64,000 bases of DNA from Parasedimentitalea marina (GCF_004006175.1 NZ_CP033221.1:173027-237026); one strand, 5' to 3'. Shown: positions 10,036 to 21,367, counted from the stretch's first letter. Translations and numbers: made by a program. The notes: generated by a model from the letters alone, not told the origin.

Positions 10036-10838
10036 TGGATGTCTTCACTGTCCTGCCCGGCGACAGCCCCGTTGTATTGGCACAGCCCCACGGTGGCACC
10101 TTTGTCCCCGATGCTTTGAACAATCGCTTGAACTCGCGGGGCAGGGGGCTGGACGATACCGATTGGCACATCACCCGTCTGTACGAGGGCTTGTTGCCGA
10201 GTGCGACGGTGGTGAAATCCAACGTGCACCGTTACGTGATTGACGCCAACCGCGATCCTGCAGGACACTCGCTGTATCCAGGTCAAAACACCACAACCCT
10301 GTGCCCGCTGACCGATTTTGACGGTGCGGATATCTGGCAGTTGGGCCAACAGCCGTCACCAGACGAGATTGAAAGCCGCCGACAGACATTTCATGCGCCT
10401 TATCACGCGGCGTTGGAACAGGAACTGGCACGGGTTCACGCCAAGCATGGCATAGCGGTGCTGTTTGACTGCCACTCCATCAGGTCCACCATTCCATTCT
10501 TGTTCGACGGTGAACTGCCGATTTACAATGTTGGCACAAATCTGGGCCAAACCTGTGATCCGGAAATTGAGCGCCTGACCCATCAGACATGCCTAACGGC
10601 CCAGCCTGACAGCACCGTCCTAAATGGGCGCTTCAAAGGCGGCTGGACAACGCGTCACTACGGTCAGCTGCAAAACCACTATCACGCCATTCAAATGGAG
10701 ACCTCGCAACGCGCCTATATGGATGAGACCGCACCGTGGACTTTTCGCCCCGAAAAAGCAGCACAACCGCGCGCCGTGCTGCAAGACATTCTAACGAAAC
10801 TTGATCAATTCGCCCGCTCTCGGGCCGCAGCGACTTAA
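10035..10838 (+). CDS. hutG: HutG, N-formylglutamate deformylase
   Basis: Intact, 267 residues. Hydrolyses N-formyl-L-glutamate to formate and glutamate, the final step when HutF is used. Family segments [13 protein letters not shown] near the N-terminus, [10 protein letters not shown] and [20 protein letters not shown] are present and carry the metal and substrate ligands. ATG overlaps the hutH stop. With hutF present the locus encodes the five-step route to glutamate without formimino transfer. Confidence 0.9.
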   Translation: MDVFTVLPGDSPVVLAQPHGGTFVPDALNNRLNSRGRGLDDTDWHITRLYEGLLPSATVVKSNVHRYVIDANRDPAGHSLYPGQNTTTLCPLTDFDGADIWQLGQQPSPDEIESRRQTFHAPYHAALEQELARVHAKHGIAVLFDCHSIRSTIPFLFDGELPIYNVGTNLGQTCDPEIERLTHQTCLTAQPDSTVLNGRFKGGWTTRHYGQLQNHYHAIQMETSQRAYMDETAPWTFRPEKAAQPRAVLQDILTKLDQFARSRAAAT

Positions 10839-10849
10839 AGGAGCCACAT

Positions 10850-12520
10850 ATGTCAGATCGCAAAAACACTCGCGATGTTTTCCCACCGACGGGATCAGAA
10901 TTGAACGCCAAAAGCTGGCTGACCGAGGCTCCATTGCGGATGCTGATGAATAATCTACATCCCGACGTCGCCGAGAACCCGCACGAGCTGGTTGTTTATG
11001 GTGGCATCGGTCGCGCCGCCCGGACATGGGCCGATTTCGACTCGATCGTGAACACGCTGAAAGACCTGGAAGACGACGAAACGCTGATCGTACAATCGGG
11101 TAAACCGATAGCGGTTGTGCAAACCCATGTGGATGCACCACGGGTTCTGATTGCTAACTCTAACCTGGTTCCGCATTGGGCCAACTGGGATCACTTCAAC
11201 GAGCTCGATAAAAAAGGCTTGATGATGTACGGTCAAATGACGGCCGGGAGCTGGATCTATATCGGTTCGCAGGGTATCGTGCAGGGCACCTATGAGACCT
11301 TTGTCGAAGCGGGCCGTCAGCATTATGATGGCGATTTGACCGGCAAATGGATCTTGACTGGTGGTCTGGGTGGCATGGGTGGCGCACAGCCTTTGGCCGC
11401 AGTCATGGCCGGGGCCTGCTGTCTGGCTGTGGAATGCAATTCAGACTCGATTGATTTCCGTCTGCGCACGAAGTACGTCGACGAGCGCGCGTCCACCTTG
11501 GACGAAGCATTGGAAATGATTGAGCGCTGGACCAAAGCCGGCGAAGCAAAATCAGTTGGCCTGTTGGGCAACGCAGCTGATGTCTTTGCGGAACTCCGCA
11601 AACGCGGTGTCAGACCTGATATTGTGACCGATCAGACCTCGGCCCATGATCCGCTGCATGGCTATCTGCCACAGGGCTGGACCATGAGCGAGTGGAAGGA
11701 AAAGCAGGAAACTGCGCCAAAAGAAGTTGAAGCCGCCGCACGCGCCTCGATGCGCGTTCAGGTCGAAGCCATGGTTGGTTTCCACGCTGATGGCATTCCA
11801 ACCGTCGATTACGGCAACAATATTCGTCAGGTTGCTTTGGACGAAGGCCTGGAAAACGCTTTTGATTTTCCTGGATTTGTACCCGCCTATATTCGTCCAC
11901 TGTTCTGTCAGGGCATCGGCCCCTTTCGCTGGGTGGCTTTGTCCGGAGATCCGGAAGATATTTATAAGACGGATCAGAAGGTCAAAGAGCTGCTGCCGGA
12001 TAATAAGCACCTGCACAATTGGCTGGACATGGCCCGTGATCGCATCGCGTTCCAGGGTCTGCCAGCGCGGATTTGTTGGGTCGGTCTGGGCGATCGTCAC
12101 CGCCTTGGACTGGCGTTTAATGAGATGGTCAAAAACGGCGAGCTTAGCGCCCCAGTTGTGATCGGGCGAGACCACTTGGACAGCGGCTCGGTTGCTTCTC
12201 CGAACCGGGAAACAGAGGCGATGATGGATGGATCCGACGCTGTTTCCGACTGGCCGCTGCTGAACGCGCTGGTCAATACCGCCTCAGGCGCCACCTGGGT
12301 CAGCCTGCATCACGGTGGTGGCGTTGGGATGGGCTTCAGCCAGCACTCGGGTGTTGTAATCTGCGCCGACGGTACTGATGCAGCTGCCAAACGGATCGAG
12401 CGGGTTCTGTGGAACGATCCGGCCTCTGGTGTTTGGCGTCATGCGGATGCGGGCTATGAGCTGGCAGTGGAATGCGCCCGTGAAAAGGGTCTGAAACTGC
12501 CCCGCATCTTGGGCAACTAA
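10850..12520 (+). CDS. hutU: HutU, urocanate hydratase
   Basis: Intact, 556 residues, the normal length. Uses tightly bound NAD+ to hydrate urocanate to imidazolonepropionate. The nucleotide-binding segment ([15 protein letters not shown]) and the conserved [16 protein letters not shown] segment with the family cysteine are visible. It begins 12 bases after hutG with AGGAG eight bases ahead of the ATG, and is followed by a strong hairpin that closes the operon. Confidence 0.95.
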   Translation: MSDRKNTRDVFPPTGSELNAKSWLTEAPLRMLMNNLHPDVAENPHELVVYGGIGRAARTWADFDSIVNTLKDLEDDETLIVQSGKPIAVVQTHVDAPRVLIANSNLVPHWANWDHFNELDKKGLMMYGQMTAGSWIYIGSQGIVQGTYETFVEAGRQHYDGDLTGKWILTGGLGGMGGAQPLAAVMAGACCLAVECNSDSIDFRLRTKYVDERASTLDEALEMIERWTKAGEAKSVGLLGNAADVFAELRKRGVRPDIVTDQTSAHDPLHGYLPQGWTMSEWKEKQETAPKEVEAAARASMRVQVEAMVGFHADGIPTVDYGNNIRQVALDEGLENAFDFPGFVPAYIRPLFCQGIGPFRWVALSGDPEDIYKTDQKVKELLPDNKHLHNWLDMARDRIAFQGLPARICWVGLGDRHRLGLAFNEMVKNGELSAPVVIGRDHLDSGSVASPNRETEAMMDGSDAVSDWPLLNALVNTASGATWVSLHHGGGVGMGFSQHSGVVICADGTDAAAKRIERVLWNDPASGVWRHADAGYELAVECAREKGLKLPRILGN

Positions 12521-12531
12521 TCTGTCTGATC

Positions 12532-12557
12532 TATGGGCCGCGGCACTGCGGCCCATA
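12532..12557. terminator. Bidirectional hairpin between hutU and aldehyde dehydrogenase
   Basis: A perfect ten-base stem, TATGGGCCGC with its complement, and a six-base loop lies between two convergent genes. There is no strong T tract, so its strength is uncertain, but it fits shared termination. Confidence 0.7.
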
Positions 12558-12564
12558 CGCTTGG

Positions 12565-14049
12565 CTACAGTTTGATCCAAGCGGTCTTTAGATTGATGTA
12601 CTTTTCAATCGCATGCAGCGATTTGTCCGATCCATTTCCGGACTGGCCAACACCACCTAAAGGCACGGTGCCATCCGCGCCACCATAGGTGTTCACATGC
12701 ATCACGCCCGTACGCACGTCGCGAACCATCCGGTGGGCGCGGCTTAGGTTGGATGTCCAGACAGCACCCGCCAGGCCGTAAACCGTGGAATTGGCAATGC
12801 GCACGGCATCGTCGTCGTCGATGAATGGCGTCACGCCTAGAACTGGCCCAAAGACCTCCTCTTGCGCCAATGTCGCATTTTTGGTTACGTCGGTTACAAT
12901 CGTGGGGGCCATGTAATAGCCGCCAGTGTCTTGCAGGATACGGTCGCCACCGGTGACAATCTTGCCACCCTCACGCGTTGCAGTTTCCACAAATCCAAGA
13001 TTTTGCTTTAACTGAGTTTCTGAATTCACCGCGCCAATAGCCGTTGTCAGATCTAAAGGGTCACCAACCTTCATGGCCTCAGCAGCCTTGGTGATCGCGG
13101 CAACAAATTCGTCATGAATAGAAGATTGAACCAGCAATCGAGATGCCGCGACACAGACCTGCCCAGCATTGCGAAAGATGGCTCCAGCTGCGACCTTGGC
13201 GGCCTCGTCCAGATTGGGCGCATCTGCGAAGATGATGTTGGGAGACTTTCCGCCCAATTCCAAATAGACCCGCTTCATGTTTGAGCGCGCGGAATATTCC
13301 ATCAAACGACGCCCGGTGCGCCCCGACCCGGTGAACGCCAAGACATCCACGTCCATCGACAGGCCCATGGCCTCGCCGACGACAGCACCTTCACCGGTGA
13401 TGGCGTTCAAAACACCCGGTGGTAATCCCGCCTCAAGTGCCAGATCCGCCATCCGCATCAGCGACAAGGACGCTGTTTCTGCAGGCTTCAAGACGACCGA
13501 ATTGCCCATCGCCAGTGCAGGAGCCAGTTTCCATGCGCCGATCATCAATGGGAAGTTCCATGGGATGATGGCGCCTACCACACCGACAGGTTCCTTGTGG
13601 ATCATGCCCAGAATATCCGAGGACGTTGGCGCAATCTCTCCGTAAATCTTGTCCAGTGCTTCGGCGTAATAGCGGATCGTGCCGGCGGCTGATCCTGGTT
13701 CCGCCTTGATTGCCATGCCGATCTCGGTACCATTGTCGCGCACACCCAAAACGGCAAGCTCTAGGGCGTTGGCCTCGATCAAGTCCGCCCATTTCAGCAG
13801 GACCTTTTTGCGCGCTGCCGGTGACTGGCCAGCCCAACGCCGATCTTCAAACGCGGTGCGCGCGGATGCAATTGCCACTTCCATGTCGGCGGCTGTGCCC
13901 CGTGCGACCTGAGTCAGAACCTGACCATCGATGGGCGAGGTGATGTCCATTGTGCCGCCGTCGGATCTTAGCACATGTTTGCCCTCGATCAGATGCGAAA
14001 AGGCGCTGACGGGATGCGCCCGAAGCGCGTCGATTTTGGTCTGGTTCAT
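12565..14049 (-). CDS. NAD(P)-dependent aldehyde dehydrogenase (PuuC/GabD-like)
   Basis: Intact, 494 residues. ALDH motifs are complete: PWNFP (Asn165), LELGGKSP with the general base Glu264, and NAGQVCVAASR with the nucleophile Cys299. Closest in style to gamma-glutamyl-gamma-aminobutyraldehyde and related amino-aldehyde dehydrogenases, but the substrate cannot be read from the sequence. It lies six bases downstream of tctA, so it is the last gene of the TctCBA operon and probably oxidises an aldehyde produced by the omega-aminotransferase encoded across the divergent promoter. Confidence 0.85.
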   Translation of the reverse strand: MNQTKIDALRAHPVSAFSHLIEGKHVLRSDGGTMDITSPIDGQVLTQVARGTAADMEVAIASARTAFEDRRWAGQSPAARKKVLLKWADLIEANALELAVLGVRDNGTEIGMAIKAEPGSAAGTIRYYAEALDKIYGEIAPTSSDILGMIHKEPVGVVGAIIPWNFPLMIGAWKLAPALAMGNSVVLKPAETASLSLMRMADLALEAGLPPGVLNAITGEGAVVGEAMGLSMDVDVLAFTGSGRTGRRLMEYSARSNMKRVYLELGGKSPNIIFADAPNLDEAAKVAAGAIFRNAGQVCVAASRLLVQSSIHDEFVAAITKAAEAMKVGDPLDLTTAIGAVNSETQLKQNLGFVETATREGGKIVTGGDRILQDTGGYYMAPTIVTDVTKNATLAQEEVFGPVLGVTPFIDDDDAVRIANSTVYGLAGAVWTSNLSRAHRMVRDVRTGVMHVNTYGGADGTVPLGGVGQSGNGSDKSLHAIEKYINLKTAWIKL

Positions 14050-14054
14050 GGGGT

Positions 14055-15571
14055 CTACCGTGTATGACTGTCGTGGAGATCGTGGTCCTCTTCAGGCTGG
14101 TAGGCCCGATATTCTTTGACCAGCGTGCGAATGTGCAGCGCTAATACGATGAGGATGATAGCGAAGAGGATGAAGGTAATTGGGCGGTCGATCATATCGA
14201 ATGGTGTCTTAAGACGCGGCAAAGCAGAGCGCAGCTTGACCTCCATGATGCCCCCCAAGACCATTCCAAGAATGATCGGCACAATCGGCAGATTCAGACG
14301 TTTCAAAATCAGCCCAAACACCCCAAAACCTGCAGAAATCATGCAATCCGTCAATGAGTTGCGCAGCGAGTAGACGCCAACAAAGGACAGGATCAGGATC
14401 ATCACACCCAGGAATCGTGTCGGAACCCGAATGATTTTCGTCAGCAGGTTGGTAGAAAACAGCAGGAAAACCATCACGATCACATTCAGCAGGATCAGTG
14501 CGAAATACAGGCCGTATACCAGGTCAATGTTGTTCTGGAACAGCTGCGGTCCGGGGATGACGTTGTGGACGTAGAACACCGACAGCATCATCGCGGTCAA
14601 TGCCTCGCCCGGAATACCCAGGGCCAAAAGCGGTATCATGGCAGCTGCGGGAACCGCATTGTTCGCGGCCTCGGATGCAATCAGACCCTCGGGCGATCCT
14701 TTGCCGAATTTCTCTGGGTTCTTGGACGTCTTCTGGGCGTAGGTGTAGCTCATAAACTGGGCGGTGAATTCTCCTGTGCCGGGGATCATGCCAAGGATAA
14801 CACCAAAGTAAGCCGCGACACTGGCCACGCGTTTGTGTTTCATCAACTCTTTGATGCCTGCGGTCATTTTTCCAGTAACAGGTTTGGCATCAGGGCTGCT
14901 GTCCGGAGCGGTGAGCAGCACGAATGCCTGGCTAAGCGCAAACAGGCCAAGGACAACGACAATCAGGTTGATGCCTGAGCTGAGGAACGAATAACCGAAG
15001 GTATAGCGCTGTGTATAAGTCACGGCATCCAAGCCGACAGTTTGCAAAAAGATACCGAACATTGCCAACAAACCGGCTGCAAAAATTTGACCGCGGTGGG
15101 CAAGAATGACAAGTATAATGCCCAGCAGCGCGGCCAGGAAAATCTCACGCGATCCGAACATGGGCGCTATCAACGCAAGCACGGGTGAGAGCAATATCAG
15201 GCAAATGATACCAAAAATTCCGCCAAAAAATGACGCGCTATAGGCCAGTGACACGGCGCGGTGGGCCTCGCCTTTTTAGTCATCGGGTAGCCGTCATAAG
15301 ACGTCAATGCGTTCACGGCTGTTCCGGGCGTATTTATCAACACAGCAGGAATTGCGCCGCCATACATTGATGATCCGTAGATGCCGAGCAGCATGGTCAG
15401 ACCCACAATTGGATCAAGCGAGAAGGTCGCGGGCAGCAGAATTGCAATGGCGACTGCGGGGCCAACTCCGGGGATCGCGCCAATGATCACGCCACCAATA
15501 GAGCCCACAAACAGGGCCATCATGACATCCCAACGGGCCAACATTTCGGCGCCAGCTATTAGGTTTTCCAT
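14055..15571 (-). pseudogene. tctA: TctA, large permease of a TTT transporter, frameshifted
   Basis: Large membrane subunit (about 500 residues, 10-12 helices) of a tripartite tricarboxylate transporter. The N-terminal 100 residues (GAIPGVGPAVAIAILLPATF; YGGAIPAVLINTPGT) are in one frame and the remainder (FGVILGMIPGTGEFTAQFMS) in the next. Adding one base to the five-T run at 15273-15277 restores MTKKGEAHRAVSLAYS and joins them. The order tctC-tctB-tctA is standard. It is co-transcribed with the downstream ALDH gene. Confidence 0.85.
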
Positions 15572-15583
15572 CGTTGCGTCCGA

Positions 15584-16121
15584 TCAGAAGTAAGTGAGCA
15601 TGATTTGGCGCAACCCGTCGGGCAGCACTTCGTAAATCCGGCCCGCAGGCAGGTTCACTTTCAAAACGGTCTTGAATAGCACGACAATAACGATCGAGGC
15701 TGCAACGGCTGACCACAAAGCCCGCGCACTGCGGTACCCTGCGCGAAAGGCTAACATCACTGCAAAAGTGACCGTGGTGAGCAGGTATCCCGTGTAGGGT
15801 ACTGCGGCCGCGTAGGCGATGAACCAGCGGCGTATTCCAGTGACGCGATCCACGTCAACACCTCGCGCCAACGGCCCTCGATACGCTCTGACAAAAGCGA
15901 ACCAAGCACATGAAACAGCGCAAACCCGGTCATTCCGATCAGGGACACTGCAGGCCAAAAGCGCGGTTGGGCGAACATCTTAGCACCGTTTTTGTATGCT
16001 GTTTGGTCAAACAATTGGGTCAGCAGAAACACCGACACGATAAGGATGAACCATGCAAAACAATGTCACCGGGTCGGCGATACCGTTTGAACAAAGATTG
16101 AAGCGTTTTGACGCGCGACAT
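15584..16121 (-). pseudogene. tctB: TctB, small permease of a TTT transporter, frameshifted
   Basis: Three reverse frames add up to a TctB protein of about 179 residues with four hydrophobic helices: MSRVKTLQSLFKRYRRPGDI, then WFILIVSVFLLTQLFDQTAY, then YTGYLLTTVTFAVMLAFRAG to the end. One base added to the AAAA at 16057-16060 fixes the first junction, and another near 15822 the second. ATG at 16121 has GGAGG upstream. Weakly conserved family; identity is supported by size, topology and position between tctC and tctA. Confidence 0.75.
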
Positions 16122-16154
16122 GGCAACCCGCCTCCCGTGATCTTGAACTGGAAA

Positions 16155-16179
16155 GGTCGGGCACGTGGTGCGCCCGACC
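16155..16179 (-). terminator. Hairpin between tctC and tctB
   Basis: Stem GGTCGGGC with perfect complement, nine-base loop, lying 14-38 bases after the repaired tctC stop. Such hairpins after binding-protein genes usually act as attenuators or mRNA stabilisers so that the binding protein is made in excess over the permease. Confidence 0.6.
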
Positions 16180-16192
16180 CATAGTGTTGTGA

Positions 16193-17136
16193 TTACTCGG
16201 CAAGCATTGCGTCAATGCCAGCCATCGTCCCAATGTCTTTCTGGATCTGAGTAACGACTTCATTTTAGGCTGCCAGTAAACCTGCGCACCTGTGTCAGCG
16301 GCCAGTTGCCGGGCACGATCAGACATCATCGTTTTTTCCGCAACAGCCATGATCTTATCTTGCACATCCTGAGGTGTGTCTGCGTGCACGAACAGACCGT
16401 TCCACAAAGCTACGTCCAGATTTGGCGCCAGCTCTGCCACGGTTGGGGCATCTGGCGTCAGCGGGATACGCTCGGATCCGATAGAGGCGAGAACTTTGAC
16501 ATCGTCCAGACAAGGCAAGATCAGCTGCAAAGTTGTGTTGATAACGTCCACGTCGCCAGAGGCCAGCGTGTTGCAATCCAGCGCGTCGAATGCCGCATCC
16601 GCTGCAAAGGAAAAGCCCATTTCTTTGGCCAGACCCAGCGTCACTTGTGTTGGCACCAATGGCGCCCCAAAGTGGCCCAAAACTACATCATTCGCACCCG
16701 CATATTCGGCAAGTCCAGCCATGTCGTCATATGGCGCATTGCCGCTTGTCGCGATGACAAACGGATACGTCAGAAAGTTGCCCAGTGGCACAAAGGGGTC
16801 AGGGTTCAGTTCAGGAATACCGATCTGCGGGCCGACAACTGGAATGGCGATAATGAAGGAACCGATGGTATAGCCATCAGCTGGCGCCGTCGCGACTTCG
16901 ATGGCTCCGGGGAACGGTCCACCACCGCCACCGGGTTTGTTCACAACAGCCGTTGGCACACCATATGCCTCAGAGAAGTCTTCGGCGATCATGCGTGTCA
17001 ACACATCCTCCAGATCACCCGGAGGCCAGGGAACGACGAACTCGACCGGCTTCTCTGGGTACTCGGCTTGAGCCACCCCTGCGACGGCGACCATGGCTAG
17101 GGCCATTGCTGTAACTGACGTTGTAAACTTGATCAT
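16193..17136 (-). pseudogene. tctC: TctC-family periplasmic binding protein, frameshift near C-terminus
   Basis: Signal peptide (residues 1-24, cut after AGVAQA) followed by a TctC/Bug-type binding protein (EYPEKPVEFVVPWPPGDLEDV; VVNKPGGGG; GYTIGSF). The given frame runs past the natural end because a base is missing: adding one to the four-T run at 16263-16266 gives the normal C-terminus ending GIDAMLAE at 16193. About 315 residues after repair. Binds a carboxylate in the periplasm; ligand unknown. Divergent from the IclR regulator. Confidence 0.85.
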
Positions 17137-17205
17137 TTCTCTCCCCTGTGTCGGTTCGCATAATGAACCATCGTTTCGTAAAAGGTTGCCTTGTTAAATG
17201 TGATG

Positions 17206-17230
17206 TGTCAAACTATTTTTGAGTTTGACA
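17206..17230. promoter_or_regulatory. Inverted repeat, candidate IclR operator
   Basis: TGTCAAAC and its exact complement GTTTGACA are separated by nine bases, in the 110-base divergent space between tctC and the IclR-family gene and only 16 bases before the latter's start. Position suggests autoregulation and control of tctCBA. Binding is inferred. Confidence 0.55.
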
Positions 17231-17246
17231 GAAAGTGAAGGTTTGA

Positions 17247-18053
17247 ATGTCGTCTGCCACGAAAACACTTGAGCTATTGGCGCTGTTTACATTTGCCCAT
17301 CCTGAGATCGGGTTGTCGCAGTTATGCCGTATGGTTGGTCGCAACAAGGCGACAACCTATCGTCACCTTCAAGACCTTGAAGATGCAGGGTTTGTTGAGC
17401 AAAACCCGGTGACAAAACAGTATCGACTTGGCCCGGCATTGCTGCAACTTGCCCAAACTCGCGAAGCCACTGTGCCGCGAAAAGCAGGGGCAGAAGCGGC
17501 GTTGTTGGATCTTGCGACCACCACTGGCGAGACGTCACATGTTTCGGTTCTATCAGGCACAACCGTCTATGCGCTTGCTTCGTGCGAATCGCCCAATCAC
17601 AGCACCCGGGCAATTATCGACGTTCAAACCCTACCGTTGCACGCCACTGCATCTGGGCTTTGTACGCTTGCATTTGGGCCACCAAACCTAATGGAGGTGG
17701 CGTTGGCCAATATGGAGGTTTTACCCTAGCACGGCACAAACCTCCATGGAACTTGACGGCGTGGTTCATGCTGTGCGCGATACGGGCTTTGGTCGGGGAA
17801 CTGCAGTTACGAGACTGAAGTTTACGGGCTGTCCGCGCCGATTTTCGATCAAACCGGACTGTTTGCAGGTTCCGTGGCCGTTGCCTGCGTCGCCACTCGC
17901 TTCACCCCAGACCTTGAGCGATCTATCCAACAGAACCTTGTCACTGCCAGTCGCACAATCACCCGAAATTGGGGCGGGACCGTCCCCACCGACATCGAGG
18001 CCAGCTGGGCCAAGACCCTCACTCCTTCGCACGCATTGGAAACTGCACCATGA
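17247..18053 (+). pseudogene. IclR-family regulator, frameshifted
   Basis: The helix-turn-helix (LSQLCRMVGRNKATTYRHLQ, about residues 24-43) and the start of the IclR effector domain are in one frame up to 17729. The remainder (VYGLSAPIFDQTGLFAGSVA) continues in other frames to a TGA at 18051-18053. Adding a T to the TTTT near 17720 and a C to the following CCC, plus one more change near 17800, restores about 269 residues, the family norm. Its stop overlaps the aminotransferase start (ATGA), so it is the first gene of that operon. Likely controls both arms of the divergon. Confidence 0.8.
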
Positions 18054-19396
18054 AAGACTCCAACTTTCTGAAAGAACACAACGGCCGCCTGATGTGGCAC
18101 CCGATGACCTCTCCGCAAGATACAATCGACAACCCGCCCAAGATCATCACCGGATCAGAGGGCGTGACCATCACGGACATCGATGGTCACAAAGTGGTAG
18201 ACGGAGTCGGCGGATTATGGAACGTGAACCTGGGGTATTCCTGCCAGCCGGTCAAAGACGCGATGACCGCGCAGCTTGACAAGCTACCGTATTATTCCAC
18301 CTTCCGGGGCACCTCAAACGACGCCGCAATTGAGCTGTCCTATGAACTGTCCGAGTTCTTTGAGCCCGACGGGATGAGCCGCGCGTTCTTTACCTCTGGT
18401 GGTTCGGATTCGGTTGAAACCGCGCTGCGGCTTGCGCGTCAGTATCATAAGCTGCGGGGTGAAGCTGGGCGTACAAAATTCCTAAGCCTGAAAAAGGGCT
18501 ATCACGGCACCCATATGGGCGGCGCCAGCGTTAACGGCAATGCCAATTTCCGCACTGCTTATGAGCCACTGTTACCGGGCTGTTTCCATATCCCAGCGCC
18601 CTATACCTACCGCAACCCATTCAACGAAACAGATCCGGAACGGTTGGCGCAACTCTGTGTGCAGGCGCTGGAAGATGAGATCGCATTTCAGGGTGCAAAC
18701 ACCATTGCGGCCATGATCATGGAGCCGATCCTCGGCGCCGGCGGTGTCATCCCGCCTCACAAATCCTTTGCGCCAATGGTGCAAGAGATCTGTAATCGCA
18801 ACGGAATTTTACTGATTACCGACGAAGTAATCACCGCCTACGGTCGCACGGGGGCATGGTCTGGCGCACGTCTTTGGGGCATCCAGCCTGACATGATGTG
18901 CACAGCCAAGGCAATCACCAACGGATACTTCCCGTTCGGAGCTGTGATGCTGGGCCACCGGGTGGTTGATGTCTTTGAGGGCAATCCATCGGCTAAAATT
19001 GGCCATGGTTATACCTATTCCGGCCATCCCGTCGGAGCGGCGGCCGCACTGGCCTGCCTTGCGGAAACCAAGCGGTTAAATGTCGTCGATAACGCCGCCG
19101 CCCGAGGCGATCAACTGTATGCGGGTTGCCAGGCCCTGATGGCGAAATACGATATCATCGGCGATGTCCGGGGTGGCCATGGCTTGATGACCGCAATCGA
19201 AATGGTCAGCGACCGGGCATCTAAGAAGCCCATCGATCCAATCCGCGCCGCGACTGTACAAGAGGTCGCCTATCAGAGCGGCGCCATGGTCCGTGTCTCT
19301 GGTCCGAACCTGATCCTGTCGCCACCGTTGATCCTGACTGAAGACGACGCCAATATCCTTCTTTCGGCGCTCGACGCTGGTTTAGCGGCCGCGTAA
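18050..19396 (+). CDS. Class III (omega) aminotransferase
   Basis: Intact from the ATG at 18050 that overlaps the IclR stop; a longer reading from 17969 is antisense-like filler and is rejected. About 448 residues. PLP-site features: FTSGGSDSVETALRLAR, Asp258 in LLITDEVITAYGRTG, and the Schiff-base Lys287 in MMCTAKAITNG. Enzymes of this group move the amino group from omega-amino acids, amines or beta-alanine-like donors to pyruvate. With the ALDH across the promoter it suggests breakdown of an amine to aldehyde to acid. Confidence 0.88.
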   Translation: MKDSNFLKEHNGRLMWHPMTSPQDTIDNPPKIITGSEGVTITDIDGHKVVDGVGGLWNVNLGYSCQPVKDAMTAQLDKLPYYSTFRGTSNDAAIELSYELSEFFEPDGMSRAFFTSGGSDSVETALRLARQYHKLRGEAGRTKFLSLKKGYHGTHMGGASVNGNANFRTAYEPLLPGCFHIPAPYTYRNPFNETDPERLAQLCVQALEDEIAFQGANTIAAMIMEPILGAGGVIPPHKSFAPMVQEICNRNGILLITDEVITAYGRTGAWSGARLWGIQPDMMCTAKAITNGYFPFGAVMLGHRVVDVFEGNPSAKIGHGYTYSGHPVGAAAALACLAETKRLNVVDNAAARGDQLYAGCQALMAKYDIIGDVRGGHGLMTAIEMVSDRASKKPIDPIRAATVQEVAYQSGAMVRVSGPNLILSPPLILTEDDANILLSALDAGLAAA

Positions 19397-19405
19397 GGAG
19401 CTGAT

Positions 19406-20261
19406 ATGTCCGAGAATTACGTAGCCCTATTGGGCACCAAGGGTGGTCCCTCTGTCCGTCCGCGATCATCGATGCCAACATCGAACCTGTTTGTTCTGAA
19501 CGGTCAGCAGATCGTGGTGGACTGTGCCCTTGGTGTCACCAAGGGTCTGGTCGATCAGGGTATGCTGTTGAAAGATCTGTCATTGATATTCATCAGCCAC
19601 ATGCATTCTGATCATTATCTGGAATTGGGTCCCTTGCTGCACACGGCCTGGACATCCGGTTTGCAAACCCCTGTAGAGATTTACGGCCCCGCGGGTCTTG
19701 ACGTCTATATGGATGGCTTCTTCCAATCGATGAAGGCCGATATCGACCTGCGGATCGAAGACGAGGGCCGCCCGGATTTGCGTGATCTCGTGCATATACA
19801 TGTCATTGACGCGGGGACGGTGTTTGATCAGGCTGGACTGCAGGTTTCGGCGATCCGCACCGAACACCCACCGTTGATTGATTGCTTTGCATTGTCATTC
19901 AAAACCGACACCACGCATGTGGTTTTCCGGCGATACCGCGCCAATCGAAGCGCTGGAGGATTTTGCCCGAGGTGCCGATTTGCTGATCCACGAGGCAATG
20001 CTGGAGGCCGCATTGCCTGCGCTGATGGCTCGTATCGGAAATGGCAGTGACAAGCTGATGGCACATTGGCTGCGGTCTCATACTTTTGCGCATGACGCGG
20101 CTAAAACGGCCACAAACGCTGGGGTCAAACGGCTGGCCCTGTCGCACTTGATCCCCGCCGATGATCCGACCTATGGCAAACCTGAATGGCAAGCGGCGGT
20201 TGCAGATCATTGGGATGGCCCGCTGATCGTCGGGCATGACGGTATCAAAATCACGCTATAA
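19406..20261 (+). pseudogene. MBL-fold metal-dependent hydrolase, frameshifted
   Basis: The beta-lactamase-like metal motif HMHSDHY is near residue 67. The second half (SGDTAPIEALEDFARGADLL; HEAMLEAA) lies in another frame. The break is at the T/C run near 19921-19930, where two bases appear lost within VVFSGDT. About 285 residues when joined. Resembles tRNase-Z-like hydrolases that act on small molecules rather than RNA. It starts ten bases after the aminotransferase with GGAG upstream, so it belongs to that operon. Substrate unknown. Confidence 0.75.
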
Positions 20262-20270
20262 CCGTGCAAC

Positions 20271-20325
20271 TGGGGCTGGCGGCTGATCAGAACACCAAGT
20301 GTGTCCTAATCACCAGCCAGCCCCA
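20271..20325. terminator. Long-loop inverted repeat between MBL gene and bhcD
   Basis: TGGGGCTGGC and its perfect complement GCCAGCCCCA flank a 35-base loop between convergent genes. It may form a shared terminator; the loop is long and no T tract follows on the top strand. Confidence 0.5.
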
Positions 20326-20346
20326 AAATCGATTAAAAATCGACTT

Positions 20347-21298
20347 CTATGGCCACGCCTTTTCAATGGCCAGGTCAACGACGCTTGCCGCCACGGCCAG
20401 GTCTTGCAAGCCAACACCAGTGCCATCAAACAGCGTAATTTCGTCCGCAGAGGTTCGACCGGAATGGGTACCATTGATGACGGCACCCAGCTGGTGCACA
20501 TCGCTTTCTTTGATCAAGCCTTCGCCCACGGCATGCTGTGCCTCGCCGATGCTGATGGACTGGGCAACTTCATCCGTAAACACAGTTGCACGGGCCAATA
20601 GCGCGGATTCGACCTCTTGCTTGCCTTTGGTATCAGTGCCCATGCAGGCAATATGTGTGCCTGCTGAGACGTGCTCGGCGAGCAAAGATGGCGCAAAGGC
20701 CGAGGTGATCGAGATGATCACATCCGCGTCCTGGCCCAGTTGATCCAGCTCGACCGCTTCAAACGGTAGGCCAGCCTCGTTGGCAACTTTTTCAATATTC
20801 GGCAGCATCTCCGGGTGGAAGTTCCAGCCAATGACTTTCTCGAATTCGCGCTGTTCAAGGGCGGCGCGCAGCTGGAATGTTGCCTGATGTCCCGCACCTA
20901 TCATGCCGATGACCTTGGCGTCCTTGCGGGCCAAGTGCTTGATCGACACAGAAGAGGCAGCCGCTGTTCGTAATGCAGTCAAAAGATTGCCGCCGACCAT
21001 TGCCTTGACGCGGCCAGTATCCGGATCAAACAAAAGACAGTCGACTGGTGATTGATAAGCTGATGCTTTTCCATGTTATTTGGCCAATAACCGCCAGCCT
21101 TGAGGCCAAGCGCCATGCCCGCCTGATCGAACCCGCCCTTAAAACCATACAGCGCATCCTCGTGGCCAATGGCTTCACGGATAACTGCGAAGTTATAGGC
21201 ATCCTGCGAGGCCATAGCTGCAAAACACCTTCGACGGCGTCGAAGGCTGCGGTGCGGGTCATGAGATCTGGGATTTCACGCTCTGGAATGATGATCAT
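20347..21298 (-). pseudogene. bhcD: BhcD, iminosuccinate reductase (ornithine cyclodeaminase family), frameshifted
   Basis: Reduces iminosuccinate to aspartate with NAD(P)H, closing the beta-hydroxyaspartate cycle. The C-terminal 228 residues contain the Rossmann motif (VIGMIGAGHQATFQLRAAL). The N-terminus is spread over two other frames (MIIIPEREIPDLMTRTAAFD, then AYNFAVIREAIGHEDALYGF). At least two indels, near 21035 and 21230. About 317 residues after joining. By fold alone it could be EutC or another cyclodeaminase homologue; the bhcABC neighbours decide the call. Confidence 0.8.
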
Positions 21299-21367
21299 GT
21301 GGAGTTCTTTCCAAAATAAGGAAGAGGTAAGCAGTGCCGACCTCAGGTTTGGCCAGGGAGAGTGGCC

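Noticed and set aside
17969..18049. N-terminal extension of the aminotransferase
   Set aside because: It lies within the end of the IclR gene in another frame; the ATG at 18050 fits family length and overlaps the IclR stop.
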